This document shows positions 7,548 through 16,812 of a stretch of 64,000 nucleotides of DNA, in pieces; position 1 is the first letter of the stretch, and each line of letters opens with the position of its first letter. Source of the DNA: Mangrovivirga halotolerans (GTDB taxonomy: Bacteria > Bacteroidota > Bacteroidia > Cytophagales > Cyclobacteriaceae); contig NZ_JAPFQN010000014.1 of assembly GCF_026241165.1 (NCBI RefSeq), forward strand, positions 17,379 through 81,378. Reading direction: 5' to 3'. A program made the translations under genes and the position numbers. The notes below the pieces were generated by a model. It saw nothing but the letters and a program-made list of their open reading frames with translations. It did not search any database and was not told the origin of the DNA.

Positions 7548-9509
7548 TTATACCTCTTTAACTAATATTATTTGTTTAGAAAGTTCCTGTTCTATCGCAT
7601 CGAAAAACATTTTTATTTCAGGATATTTAGTTCTTAAGAATATATTTTCGTCAATAGATAGTTTAACTACATAGGTCGCCTTTTTTCCGATCTTCGATTT
7701 CGTTAGCCTGAATTCCATCTTTTTATCGGATGTCATGAATAACTTGTTCTCTAACTCTGATTGTAAAGTATATCCCTCCGGCACTTCTAAATTAATCATA
7801 AACACCTTTCTCCAGGGGCTTAAAAAGTCAATTGTCTGATAACGATTTTCATTTTTGAAAGGATTATTTTTGAGTTGAAAATCTTCAAAAAGATTTATAT
7901 AGATAGTATTATTAGCAATCAAGGCAGGTTTTGAAACATCTAAGCTTTCAATACAGGCATTATTTTCTACAGAGACTCTATGTTCTTTAATATTTGCCCC
8001 GGAAAACTCCGATAAATAATCCTCTTTAAATTCTTCAACATATTCTGCTGAATCCAGTCCGGTTGTAAAAGTAATTAAATCAACTCCCTTCCTTTTTCTG
8101 GTGATTTGCTTATTAATATTTTCTTCAACTGGATCAATCGAGTATTGAGCTGTCGTCAGGGTTTCTGCATCAAGATATTTACTTAAATTTATCCACTGCT
8201 CGGTTGCATCATCTCTTACTACTAAGCCATTTCCATTAATACATCTTAAAGGGATCATACCAAATGGAGCGTGTGGTTCAGTTGCATCAATAAGAATGCG
8301 ATGACCTTCAATTTCTAAAAGACAGATCACATAGTTGAAATTACTTAATAAAGGTACAAACGGGTTTACGAATCCTGATTCCCGAGTGTTGAGTAAAACA
8401 GGGTAAGCTGTAAATCCAGCCCTTCTATATGCCCCTATTAATAAATTATTCAATTCACTGGCATCCCCTCTTTTATCATTTATTATCTTCCTATAACCAT
8501 TATCAGGAAAAACACCACCATATTTTTGACTCCAGGCAATATTTTTACTAACTGATCTGAAAACCATTCTAGCTCCTGCTATATTGTTTTCAATATTTGC
8601 TTCACCAAGAATTTGATCCAATACACCATTATTCCTTTTATATTGTGAAAAGTTATCACTTTTAAAGAGTCTATTCTTCATGATATCAGAATAGCTTTGT
8701 GCTAATGGATGATAAATACCTCTAAAGTCTTTATAACCCCTGATTTCAAACCTATATTTAGTGAAGGAGTTTTCCTTTACAGATGAGAATATTTCATCTG
8801 GAACTCCTGGAAGATTTTTTGCTGAATAAACACTTTTTTTATAAATATAATTTTCAGTAAAATCTTCGTCAGTAATTGTTGAAGTACCAGATTCATTTTC
8901 TGTTTGTACAGAATAAGATCCCTGGTAAAAGGCATTAAAATCAAAATATTCTGGTAAAATGGTGGTATATTCACTGAAAAAAACAGGATCTTCCGCTTGA
9001 AACTCCCAATCACGAACATTGGCAATATTTTCTGATATGATTTTTAGTTCATATTCGACAATACTGTTCTTCTTTAAACTTGGAACATGCAAAATAAAGT
9101 TCTCCATGGATGAAGTATACTCAGATTTAATCGCATCCCCGGTTTTAAACTTCTCCTTTTCTACTTTTCCCGATTCATTCAAATTATATGAATATCCCTT
9201 TATGTAAACATCATCTTTTTCATAATGCTTTACATCAAGATTACCATATTTCTGTATTCCATCTTCATTAAGCACTAATACTTTGACATAATAGTTGTAT
9301 TCAAGCATCCAGCCTTGTGCTAAACTATAGTCAATACGTGAGCTTCCGATATTTTCGATTATAACTGCATCGCAAACTTGTTTTAAGGAATCTAATTTTT
9401 CGATCTGCCAGTCATCTTCAGATACTTTTCCTACCCTATATTTAGTTTGAGAATATGAAAAAATGGAAATAGATAATGCTAATAGCAATATTAGAACAGC
9501 TCTCATCAT
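7548..9509 (-). CDS. DUF3857 / transglutaminase-like protein, triad degenerate
   Basis: The 653-residue protein has a signal peptide (residues 1-20, ISIFSYSQ), a DUF3857 N-terminal domain and a transglutaminase-like domain. It matches the protein at 3663-5645 along its length (RVGKVSEDDWQIEKLDSLK near the N-terminus, DFLSPWRKVFMINLEVPEGY near the C-terminus). The Cys position reads KRGDASEL and the His position FNYVI, so the triad is lost apart from the Asp of ILIDATEP. It is the first gene of the trio; ATG at 9509 or 9506 fits. A structural or binding role beside the intact middle paralogue is inference. Confidence 0.86.
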   Translation of the reverse strand: MMRAVLILLLALSISIFSYSQTKYRVGKVSEDDWQIEKLDSLKQVCDAVIIENIGSSRIDYSLAQGWMLEYNYYVKVLVLNEDGIQKYGNLDVKHYEKDDVYIKGYSYNLNESGKVEKEKFKTGDAIKSEYTSSMENFILHVPSLKKNSIVEYELKIISENIANVRDWEFQAEDPVFFSEYTTILPEYFDFNAFYQGSYSVQTENESGTSTITDEDFTENYIYKKSVYSAKNLPGVPDEIFSSVKENSFTKYRFEIRGYKDFRGIYHPLAQSYSDIMKNRLFKSDNFSQYKRNNGVLDQILGEANIENNIAGARMVFRSVSKNIAWSQKYGGVFPDNGYRKIINDKRGDASELNNLLIGAYRRAGFTAYPVLLNTRESGFVNPFVPLLSNFNYVICLLEIEGHRILIDATEPHAPFGMIPLRCINGNGLVVRDDATEQWINLSKYLDAETLTTAQYSIDPVEENINKQITRKRKGVDLITFTTGLDSAEYVEEFKEDYLSEFSGANIKEHRVSVENNACIESLDVSKPALIANNTIYINLFEDFQLKNNPFKNENRYQTIDFLSPWRKVFMINLEVPEGYTLQSELENKLFMTSDKKMEFRLTKSKIGKKATYVVKLSIDENIFLRTKYPEIKMFFDAIEQELSKQIILVKEV

Positions 9510-9594
9510 TTAAAAAATTATAGTTGATAGTAATTATTTGGCGCAAATAAGAATTATTTTTATAGAATTCCAAAAAAAATCAAGATCTATTTCA

Positions 9595-10794
9595 TCAAAA
9601 CTGATCTAGAATTTTATCAGAAACTACATCGCCGATAGACAATGATGATGTCGCTGCTGGAGAAGGAGCATTACAAACATTCACAACTCCTTCAGACTCA
9701 AGAATTAAAAAATCATCTATCAAGCCACCATTTTTATCACAAGCCTGAGCCCTTACCCCTGCTCCACCCGGCATAAGGTCTTCCTCTTTTAGTTCGGGCA
9801 TTAATTTTTGCAGTGCTTTCGTAAAGGCTGATTTACTAAACGATCGGTACATTTCTCCAAAACCAGTCTTCCAGTATTTTGATGCCACTTTTATAAATCC
9901 TGGCCAAGTCAAAGATTCCAGTAGTTCTGCAACATTAATGTCTGTCTTGGAATATCCTTCCCTTTCAAAAGCAAGAACAGCATTTGGCCCTGCTTCTATT
10001 CCACCATTAATCATCCTGGTAAAATGAACTCCTAAAAATGGGAAATTCGGATCAGGAACTGGATAAATGAGGTTCTTTACTAAATGATGTTTTTCTGGTT
10101 TAAGCTCATAATATTCACCTCGAAAGGGAATGATTTTAACATTCATTTTCTGTCCGGTCATTTTTGCGACCTTATCTGAATAAAGACCAGCACAGTTAAC
10201 AATTACATTGGTTTTAAAGTCACCCTTATTAGTGTTAAGAATTCTCTCCCCACCCTTTAATATTATATTTTCAACTTTTGCATTTAGATGAATTTCGCCA
10301 CCATTCTTCTTAAATAATTCAGCATATTTATTTGCTACTTCCTTATAATCAATAATCCCTGTTTGAGGAACGTATAATCCCGCAATACCAGAAACATGCG
10401 GCTCATATTCTTTTAATTCACTTTCATTAAGTTTCAAAATTCCTTCCAGTCCATTTTTAGCACCTCGATCACGTAACACATCAAGCTGTGAAAGTTGAAA
10501 TTCATCAGTTGCTACGACCACCTTACCACAAAGCTCGTATTTGATTTCATTTTGATCACAAAAGTCAAGAAGCATCTTATAGCCGCCAACACAATTTTTT
10601 GCTTTCAGACTGCCGGGTTTATAATATAGCCCGGAATGGATCACTCCACTATTATTACCGGTTTGATGAAGGGCAAGCTGGTCTTCCTTTTCAAGGACAG
10701 CGATTTTTAGTCCTTTCTTTTTAATACTCAACTGGTAAGCTGTTGCTAAACCTACTATTCCCCCACCGATAATTATAATGTCGTATTTATCCAT
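9595..10794 (-). CDS. lhgO: L-2-hydroxyglutarate oxidase
   Basis: This FAD-dependent enzyme of the DAO family oxidises L-2-hydroxyglutarate to 2-oxoglutarate, a metabolite-repair reaction that feeds electrons to the membrane quinone pool. The dinucleotide fold is at the extreme N-terminus (DIIIIGGGIVG, residues 5-15), followed by HQTGNNSGVIHSGLYY, the FAD/substrate segment typical of LhgO. The C-terminus has GGAGVRAQACDKNGG and the NAPSPAATSSL motif. I chose ATG 10794 because the Rossmann strand follows at once as in relatives; ATGs at 10800 and 10827 are also in frame. Its neighbours are unrelated, so it is probably monocistronic. Confidence 0.93.
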   Translation of the reverse strand: MDKYDIIIIGGGIVGLATAYQLSIKKKGLKIAVLEKEDQLALHQTGNNSGVIHSGLYYKPGSLKAKNCVGGYKMLLDFCDQNEIKYELCGKVVVATDEFQLSQLDVLRDRGAKNGLEGILKLNESELKEYEPHVSGIAGLYVPQTGIIDYKEVANKYAELFKKNGGEIHLNAKVENIILKGGERILNTNKGDFKTNVIVNCAGLYSDKVAKMTGQKMNVKIIPFRGEYYELKPEKHHLVKNLIYPVPDPNFPFLGVHFTRMINGGIEAGPNAVLAFEREGYSKTDINVAELLESLTWPGFIKVASKYWKTGFGEMYRSFSKSAFTKALQKLMPELKEEDLMPGGAGVRAQACDKNGGLIDDFLILESEGVVNVCNAPSPAATSSLSIGDVVSDKILDQF

Positions 10795-10850
10795 TCTCAT
10801 TAAAATTTGTCGCGAATATACACTCATTGGGACAGTCTTAAAAAAGTTGG

Positions 10851-10861
10851 TATAACTTTTG
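10851..10861 (+). promoter_or_regulatory. possible promoter -7 region for the lipoprotein gene
   Basis: TATAACTTTTG resembles the Bacteroidota -7 element TAnnTTTG with one extra base. It lies 28 bp before the ATG at 10890, and a TTG occurs about 23 bp upstream. This is weak, sequence-only support. Confidence 0.25.
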
Positions 10862-10889
10862 AATATCTATTAATAAACTTTCTACTGAT

Positions 10890-11291
10890 ATGAGAAGACA
10901 ATTTTTTTTAATACCTGTACTTTTAATAGTGTTAATATCATCTTGTACTACCTACATTGAAGAACCTTACCTGGATTTAGAGGGTACATACAGAGTAGAA
11001 GAATACAGTTATTATTATGATGAATATTTTGGTTATTCTATTTATGTTGAACAGCCTTATTTAACTGGTCCGGATAATATTATTTACATAGAAAATTTTT
11101 ATAATTCCGGTATAATCGTAGAAGCTTACCTGAATGGTTCAAGAATTTCAATTCCCTACCAGGAAATTGGTCACTTTGATATCGAAGGATCCGGATATTT
11201 AGATGGAGGGCACATCTATATCGATGCTACTGTATGGGAGCATACCAGCCATGTAGTTATCAGAGACGATATTGAAATAACAGCTTATTAA
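10890..11291 (+). CDS. small lipoprotein of unknown function
   Basis: The 133-residue product has a type II signal: residues 5-18 are hydrophobic and LISSC gives a lipobox with Cys19. The mature part is rich in Tyr, Ile and Gly with alternating hydrophobic residues, suggesting a small beta-sandwich or lipocalin-like fold; I recognise no family. It is probably anchored in an envelope membrane. Its TAA overlaps the stop codon of the convergent M20 peptidase gene by a few bases, so no terminator separates them. Confidence 0.75.
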   Translation: MRRQFFLIPVLLIVLISSCTTYIEEPYLDLEGTYRVEEYSYYYDEYFGYSIYVEQPYLTGPDNIIYIENFYNSGIIVEAYLNGSRISIPYQEIGHFDIEGSGYLDGGHIYIDATVWEHTSHVVIRDDIEITAY

Positions 11292-12748
11292 TTAGCCATA
11301 ACATTATAAAAAAAGGTCTTAGCTGAATTCAGGTTATCAATGCTGATCATTTCATTATTACCATGGATTCTTTCCAGATCCTGATTTTCTAAAACAAATG
11401 GCGAAAAGCGATATACGTTTTCAGCTATACCTTCATAATGCCTGCCATCAGTGCCTGCTATAACAAGGCCGGGAACAACAACGGTATTATCAAATGTTCC
11501 TGCAATTATCCTTGATAGTTCTACGAAGGATTCACTTTGATGATTTGAGATTTTACTTGGGTTTTTAGCGAACTTATCTGACTTTTTGATTTTTACATTT
11601 GTATTAACAGTCACCTTATTGAGATAATTTTCAATACCCTTGATATTCTCACCGGGCAGGATTCTAAAGTTAATTGTTGCCTCCGCTTTAGCAGGAACAA
11701 CATTGTCTTTAACTCCTGCATCAAGGATTGTTACTGCCGATGTTGTTCTCACCATTGCATTGCCTGATGGAATTTCTTCATAGGTAGATATCAAAAGATC
11801 ATCAAAAAGCCAGGTATTTGCGAACACTAAGCGTTGAGGAAATGGCATTTCAGGACCCAAATATTCGATAAAAGCCCGTAATGGAACAGAAATCCTGGCC
11901 TTAAATGGCTCTTTTCTTATTTTATCTAATACCTCCGTTAATTGATTTATAGCATTATCTCTGGCGGGCATAGAAGAGTGCCCTGCTTCTGCCACAGCTT
12001 CCAAATGGTATGTTACATATCCTTTTTCTGCAATACCTACTATCGCTGTATTTTTATCCAGCCCGGGAACAATACCCTTTGTTACAATTGAACCTTCGTC
12101 AAGAGCCATTCTCAAATTGACTCCCTGATCTTTGAGGTAATTAGCAATTGCCTTTGCCCCATCATTACCTCCGATCTCTTCATCAAAACCAAAAGCTAAG
12201 TAAATAGTCCTTGTGGGGTTTTTCCCTTCAGACAATAAACTCTCTGCAGCTTCCAGAATTAAGAATGCCGACCCTTTATCATCAAGTGTTCCTCTTCCGT
12301 AGACAAATTTCTCATCATACTCACCCGCAAAAGGTGGATGAACCCATTGATCTAACTGATTTTCCGCTAATGGCACAACATCAAGATGTGCTGCAAAAAG
12401 ATCAGGTTTTAAGTTTTTATTCTGACCATCAACCTTTATTAGGATACCCGAATTATTTATCACTTTGATCTCAGACTGGCTGGTTATTACAGGGTAATTT
12501 GCTTTAATCCATGGCAACAAAAGATCAAAATCTGAACTATCAGAAGTATTTCTACCTTCGTATGACACCGTTTTTAAACGTAAAAGTTTCGAAAGCTGTG
12601 CCAGATCTGTCTCTTCAACTGTTTTCCTTTCCACAGCCATTGCAACAGGCTGCTTTGAAGAAAACATGAAAGTTTTGATCAGCAACACCAATAAGGTGAA
12701 AACAAAAACTCCTAACAGAACGTAAAAAACTTTGACTCGTTTTCTCAT
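11288..12748 (-). CDS. M20 family metallopeptidase (CPS1/PM20D1-like)
   Basis: This is a di-zinc peptidase of the M20/ArgE/DapE superfamily, about 486 residues, with an N-terminal membrane anchor or uncleaved signal (VFYVLLGVFVFTLLVLLI, residues 7-24). The metal and catalytic motifs are all visible: AAHLDVVP (His ligand), YGRGTLDDKG (bridging Asp), FGFDEEIGG (catalytic Glu and ligand Glu) and the late GTDGRHY (His ligand). The inserted dimerisation domain carries GHSSMPA. I place the start at ATG 12748 because it gives a Met-Arg-Lys-Arg N-terminus before the hydrophobic helix; an ATG at 12814 would overlap the divergent neighbour. Its likely role is extracytoplasmic hydrolysis of a dipeptide or N-acyl amino acid; the substrate is unknown. 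Confidence 0.9.
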   Translation of the reverse strand: MRKRVKVFYVLLGVFVFTLLVLLIKTFMFSSKQPVAMAVERKTVEETDLAQLSKLLRLKTVSYEGRNTSDSSDFDLLLPWIKANYPVITSQSEIKVINNSGILIKVDGQNKNLKPDLFAAHLDVVPLAENQLDQWVHPPFAGEYDEKFVYGRGTLDDKGSAFLILEAAESLLSEGKNPTRTIYLAFGFDEEIGGNDGAKAIANYLKDQGVNLRMALDEGSIVTKGIVPGLDKNTAIVGIAEKGYVTYHLEAVAEAGHSSMPARDNAINQLTEVLDKIRKEPFKARISVPLRAFIEYLGPEMPFPQRLVFANTWLFDDLLISTYEEIPSGNAMVRTTSAVTILDAGVKDNVVPAKAEATINFRILPGENIKGIENYLNKVTVNTNVKIKKSDKFAKNPSKISNHQSESFVELSRIIAGTFDNTVVVPGLVIAGTDGRHYEGIAENVYRFSPFVLENQDLERIHGNNEMISIDNLNSAKTFFYNVMAN

Positions 12749-12823
12749 GAATATAGTTTTATAAGAATTCCCAATAATAATCAAGGTTTGGTAAATTACA
12801 AACTTCAAACTCAACAGATAGAA

Positions 12824-15331
12824 ATGAATAAACTGTTTTTACTTTTTTTATTTACCTCAATTATATTCTCAACATTATCAGCTCAGGAAGAACATATAAT
12901 ATCTCCTCCCCCTTCATCTGTAATTGCTGATGAAATAAAAGGATTAAAATCTTTTGTCAGGGTATTATATGTTGCAGCACATCCTGATGATGAAAACACC
13001 AGGTTAATCACCTATTTTGCCCGATTTAAACATTTTGAAACCGGGTATTTATCCATGACCCGTGGTGATGGCGGACAAAACCTAATCGGATCAGAAATCA
13101 GGGATGGCCTTGGATTGATTAGAACTCAGGAACTTATCGCTGCAAGAAAAATCGATGGAGGAAATCAATTCTTCACATCAGCCAATGATTTCGGATATTC
13201 GAAAAACCCTACTGAAACGTTTAATAAATGGAATAGAGAAAAGGTACTCGGGGACGCTGTATACGTCATCCGTAAATTTCGTCCGGATATAATTATTACC
13301 CGGTTTCCTGAAATACCTGGAATTACACATGGCCATCATACAGCCAGTGCCATAATAGCCAGAGAAGCCTTTGATCTGGCCAGTGATCCAACTGCTTATC
13401 CAGAGCAACTGGATCATGTTAAAACATGGCAGCCTAAAAAGATATATTGGAACACCAGCCCATGGTTTTACAGGGGGCGTGATGAATCATTTGACACGAC
13501 TAACCTCGTGAAACTAAACGTTGGGCATTACCTGCCTTCGATGGGTGAATCAATCGAGGAAGTTGCGGGAAGAAGCCGAAGCATGCATAAATCACAAGGA
13601 TTCGGATCTTCAGGATCAAGAGGAGAATCTTTTGAATGGCTCGTTCCTGTTAAAACTGTTGCAGGTTCCGAAAAAGATTTTTATTCTGGAATAAATACAT
13701 CCTGGGCTCAAATGGGAGCTCCTGGTATTGAAAAGAGCATTGATAAGATCATCTCCAATTTCAATCCTTTAAGACCTGAAAGTTCTGTTGAAGATCTTGT
13801 AAAGCTTAAGAATGAGATAAGAAAGACAGATCTTAAAAATGAAAAAATTAAAACTAAGCTCAGTCAGATAGACGAACTAATTGTAAAATGCCTGGGATTA
13901 TATATAGGTCTGCATTCCGACCAGCCTTATTATTCCCCGGGTGATACGGTTAAAATTAATTTCGAAGCAGTAAACAGATCTGATATTGGTTTAAGAATTT
14001 CGAAGATCAACATTCCAGGCACGGATGTTAGCAGAAACGGTGCTTTAAATCCAAACAAACCATTTGAGTTTAGTACTGATTTGGTCTTACCTCCTAATAT
14101 AGATTTTACAGACCCATATTGGTTAAATGGAAATCAGACTGATGCCAACTTTGATGTAACAAGTTTCTCATTGATAGGTAATGCAGAAAATGATCCTGTA
14201 TACCAGGCAGAAATAACTCTGGATGTATATAATGAAATAGTAAAGCTAGAATTAACTCTCACCTACCATACAACTGACAGAGTAAAAGGAAAGGTGGTCC
14301 AGCCAATGCATATTATTCCTGAGATCAGCATTGAGCCACTGCAAAAAGTTCTTGTTCTTCCGGTAAACAAAAAGAAAAGTATAATCGTAACGCTAACTTC
14401 TGATTCACCATTACCATCAGGGGAATTAACAATTAATCTTCCTGAAGGAATCAAATGTGAAAACAAGAAAATTAAGTATGAAGGAGATGGAGTAGAAAGG
14501 GTAAGAAGCTTTGAATTTCATATTTCCGCTGAAAAGGCAACAAAATTTGAGGAAAACAATGTCTCATTTGAGTTCATAACAAATGAATCCCGGTTTGATC
14601 AATATACTGTATTTATTGAATATGACCACATTCCAAATCAGATTGATGTCAGAGCCTCTGAAATGACGGTCTCCGCAGTAGACATTAATATACCAAAAGT
14701 TAAAGTCGGGTATATTATGGGTGCGGGTGATGATGTTCCAAACTTATTAACTGATGTTGGCATGTATGTTGATCAAATAAGTGTAGATGACCTGAATGGA
14801 GGGAAAAACATTGATTACGATGTTATTATTTTGGGCATCAGAGCCTTAAACACAAACGCTGAATTAGCCAGGTCTATGGATAAATTATACAATTTTGTCT
14901 ACAATGGAGGAACTGTAATAGTACAGTATAATACGTCATATGGATTAAATGTAGAAAATCCGGGACCCTACCCTATCAGTATATCTAGAGGTAGAGTGAC
15001 TGATGAAAATTCTGATGTCAAAATTTTAAATAAAGATCACATTGCTTTAAATCTCCCAAACAAAATCACAGAAGATGATTTTAAAAACTGGGTTCAGGAG
15101 CGTGGTTTGTATTTCCCTGCCACATGGGATGACAACTACACTCCCCTGTTAAGCATCAAGGATATTAATGAAGACCCTCTTAAAGGCAGTCTTCTAGTAG
15201 CTGAATACGGGGAAGGGTATTATGTGTATACCGGTCTATCCTTTTTCAGGGAATTACCGGCTGGAGTACCTGGAGCTTATCGATTACTTATTAATCTGAT
15301 CAGTCTAAGTCATTCATCGGAAAAACCTTAA
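12824..15331 (+). CDS. secreted PIG-L family deacetylase
   Basis: This is a Zn-dependent de-N-acetylase of the LmbE/PIG-L superfamily fused to a long C-terminal region, about 835 residues. ATG 12824 gives a clean signal peptide (MNKLFLLFLFTSIIFS...LSAQ). The AHPDDEN motif (~residues 50-56) supplies the metal ligands and base, and THGHHTAS (~168-175) supplies the distal His. Residues beyond ~300 are beta-rich and end in a region with a GATase-like look (VGYIMGAGDDVPNLL, then YDVIILGIRALN). Substrates in this family are N-acetylglucosaminyl compounds; which one is unknown. It is divergent from the M20 peptidase with a 75-bp gap and ends at a strong terminator. Confidence 0.9.
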   Translation: MNKLFLLFLFTSIIFSTLSAQEEHIISPPPSSVIADEIKGLKSFVRVLYVAAHPDDENTRLITYFARFKHFETGYLSMTRGDGGQNLIGSEIRDGLGLIRTQELIAARKIDGGNQFFTSANDFGYSKNPTETFNKWNREKVLGDAVYVIRKFRPDIIITRFPEIPGITHGHHTASAIIAREAFDLASDPTAYPEQLDHVKTWQPKKIYWNTSPWFYRGRDESFDTTNLVKLNVGHYLPSMGESIEEVAGRSRSMHKSQGFGSSGSRGESFEWLVPVKTVAGSEKDFYSGINTSWAQMGAPGIEKSIDKIISNFNPLRPESSVEDLVKLKNEIRKTDLKNEKIKTKLSQIDELIVKCLGLYIGLHSDQPYYSPGDTVKINFEAVNRSDIGLRISKINIPGTDVSRNGALNPNKPFEFSTDLVLPPNIDFTDPYWLNGNQTDANFDVTSFSLIGNAENDPVYQAEITLDVYNEIVKLELTLTYHTTDRVKGKVVQPMHIIPEISIEPLQKVLVLPVNKKKSIIVTLTSDSPLPSGELTINLPEGIKCENKKIKYEGDGVERVRSFEFHISAEKATKFEENNVSFEFITNESRFDQYTVFIEYDHIPNQIDVRASEMTVSAVDINIPKVKVGYIMGAGDDVPNLLTDVGMYVDQISVDDLNGGKNIDYDVIILGIRALNTNAELARSMDKLYNFVYNGGTVIVQYNTSYGLNVENPGPYPISISRGRVTDENSDVKILNKDHIALNLPNKITEDDFKNWVQERGLYFPATWDDNYTPLLSIKDINEDPLKGSLLVAEYGEGYYVYTGLSFFRELPAGVPGAYRLLINLISLSHSSEKP

Positions 15332-15335
15332 AAAT

Positions 15336-15365
15336 AAAAAGGGGAGCAAAAAACTCCCCTTTTTT
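15336..15365. terminator. bidirectional intrinsic terminator
   Basis: GGGGAG (15341-15346) pairs with CTCCCC (15354-15359), flanked by A-tract and T-tract that extend the stem and provide the U-run in both directions. It lies between the converging PIG-L and GAF genes. Confidence 0.88.
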
Positions 15366-16725
15366 ATTTTTCTAATTGTAATTGCCTTTTCAAGTCTTCG
15401 ATTTCCTGTAAATAACGTTTTTCTTTTCTTAACATTTCTTCTTGTGTAGCAGCAAGTTCTTCCATATTCTGCCTCATCTCTTCTTCCTGGGCTTTCATTT
15501 CTTCTTCCTGCTGTCTGGCCTGTTCAAGTAACTCTTTATTAGATTCGTTGATCTTGATATCTTTTAAACTGGAAGCAATGGACTCTCCTAGTTTTTTCAC
15601 AAAACTGATCTGATGTTCATCAAAATCTTTAAATGAAGCTATTTCCAGGATACCTTCAACCTGCTCGTTAAAGATCATTGGTACAATAAGTAATGTTTTT
15701 GGAGTAGCCTCACCTAAGCCTGAAGTGATTCTGACGTAATTTTGTGGTATCTCTTTCAAATGTATTACATCTTGTTCGATGTAAGCCTGACCAATCAATC
15801 CCTGCCCGGGATAGATTTGTTTTTCTTCAAACTTTTTCCTGTTATAGGCATAGGTTGCATAAAGGTTCAGCACAGAACCATCGGTATCTATCAGGTACAT
15901 ACTCCCCTGATTTGCTTCCATATACTCCACCAAAAAAGCCATAATATTGTCACAAAGACTTTTTAAACTATCATATCCCCTTAGCAATTCTGTTACCTGA
16001 GCTAACCCCTGCACAGCCCATTGCTGTTTTTTTTCATTTTGCCTTACGAGTTCAACTTCCCTCAGATTTTCTTTTGCTTGCTTTTCGGATTCTTCCATTT
16101 TTCTGGCTATGTCTTTGCTTTCCTCAATGTAGTAAGAAGATCTTTCTTCAGACATTTTATTTTCCAGAAGCAGCACCATAATTATACCTACTGCAAAAAC
16201 CACGGAAATTAAAATAGCAACTCGAGTAAGGTTTCCCTTTTGTAATTCAGTCCTGTCTAATTCGATCTCAAGAAGATCATTTATAAAATCAAATCCCAAA
16301 ATCATTAAAATAGCTAAGCCACCACAGGTAAATAAATAAGCTTTTTCTCTTATATCAAATACAATAAAGGGAATGAATAGAAAAGCTAAAGATAACATAG
16401 CCATACCGACCATGGGTGGGTTTCCGGATTCAACTATGAATGCCCCTTCGCTAATTGCTAGAGATATTGGAACTAATGAAATAATTATTCGACTTATATA
16501 TATTAAACCAAATCGATTTAATACCAGCGCTAACAGAGAAAGAAAAAAACCGGCAATAGGAATTCCGATGGTTGGCTTTAGAGTATTTTGAGAAATAATT
16601 ATAAAAGGCAACGACACAAAAAAAGCCAGTATAAGTGCAGTAATATTAGACTGGTAAATTTTTCTTTTTAAAAACCTGGGCTGATCTGGCTTTATTCCCC
16701 ACTTTAATATGTCCTTAAATTTCAT
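15364..16725 (-). CDS. membrane-anchored GAF-domain sensor without output domain
   Basis: The product has about 453 residues. The first ~190 hold roughly six hydrophobic segments, followed by a charged coiled coil (~195-240, EESKDIARKMEESEKQ), a GAF domain (~250-390, with PGQGLIGQAYIEQ) and a C-terminal coiled coil rich in Glu and Gln. There is no kinase, cyclase or DNA-binding domain, so it is probably a ligand sensor acting through protein contact. I set the start at ATG 16725; a TTG at 16734 would add three residues. The gene stands alone between convergent and divergent neighbours. Its partner and ligand are unknown. Confidence 0.82.
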   Translation of the reverse strand: MKFKDILKWGIKPDQPRFLKRKIYQSNITALILAFFVSLPFIIISQNTLKPTIGIPIAGFFLSLLALVLNRFGLIYISRIIISLVPISLAISEGAFIVESGNPPMVGMAMLSLAFLFIPFIVFDIREKAYLFTCGGLAILMILGFDFINDLLEIELDRTELQKGNLTRVAILISVVFAVGIIMVLLLENKMSEERSSYYIEESKDIARKMEESEKQAKENLREVELVRQNEKKQQWAVQGLAQVTELLRGYDSLKSLCDNIMAFLVEYMEANQGSMYLIDTDGSVLNLYATYAYNRKKFEEKQIYPGQGLIGQAYIEQDVIHLKEIPQNYVRITSGLGEATPKTLLIVPMIFNEQVEGILEIASFKDFDEHQISFVKKLGESIASSLKDIKINESNKELLEQARQQEEEMKAQEEEMRQNMEELAATQEEMLRKEKRYLQEIEDLKRQLQLEK

Positions 16726-16812
16726 TTTGTCCAAAAAATTATAATCTTAGCAACCTCAATAAAAATATTATTTACCAATATATAAATAAAGATCATTTAA
16801 ACCATATTTTTT

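Noticed and set aside
12749..12823. Overlapping long starts of the M20 peptidase (12814) and PIG-L (12788) genes
   Set aside because: The internal ATGs at 12748 and 12824 give proper membrane/signal N-termini and leave a divergent promoter gap.
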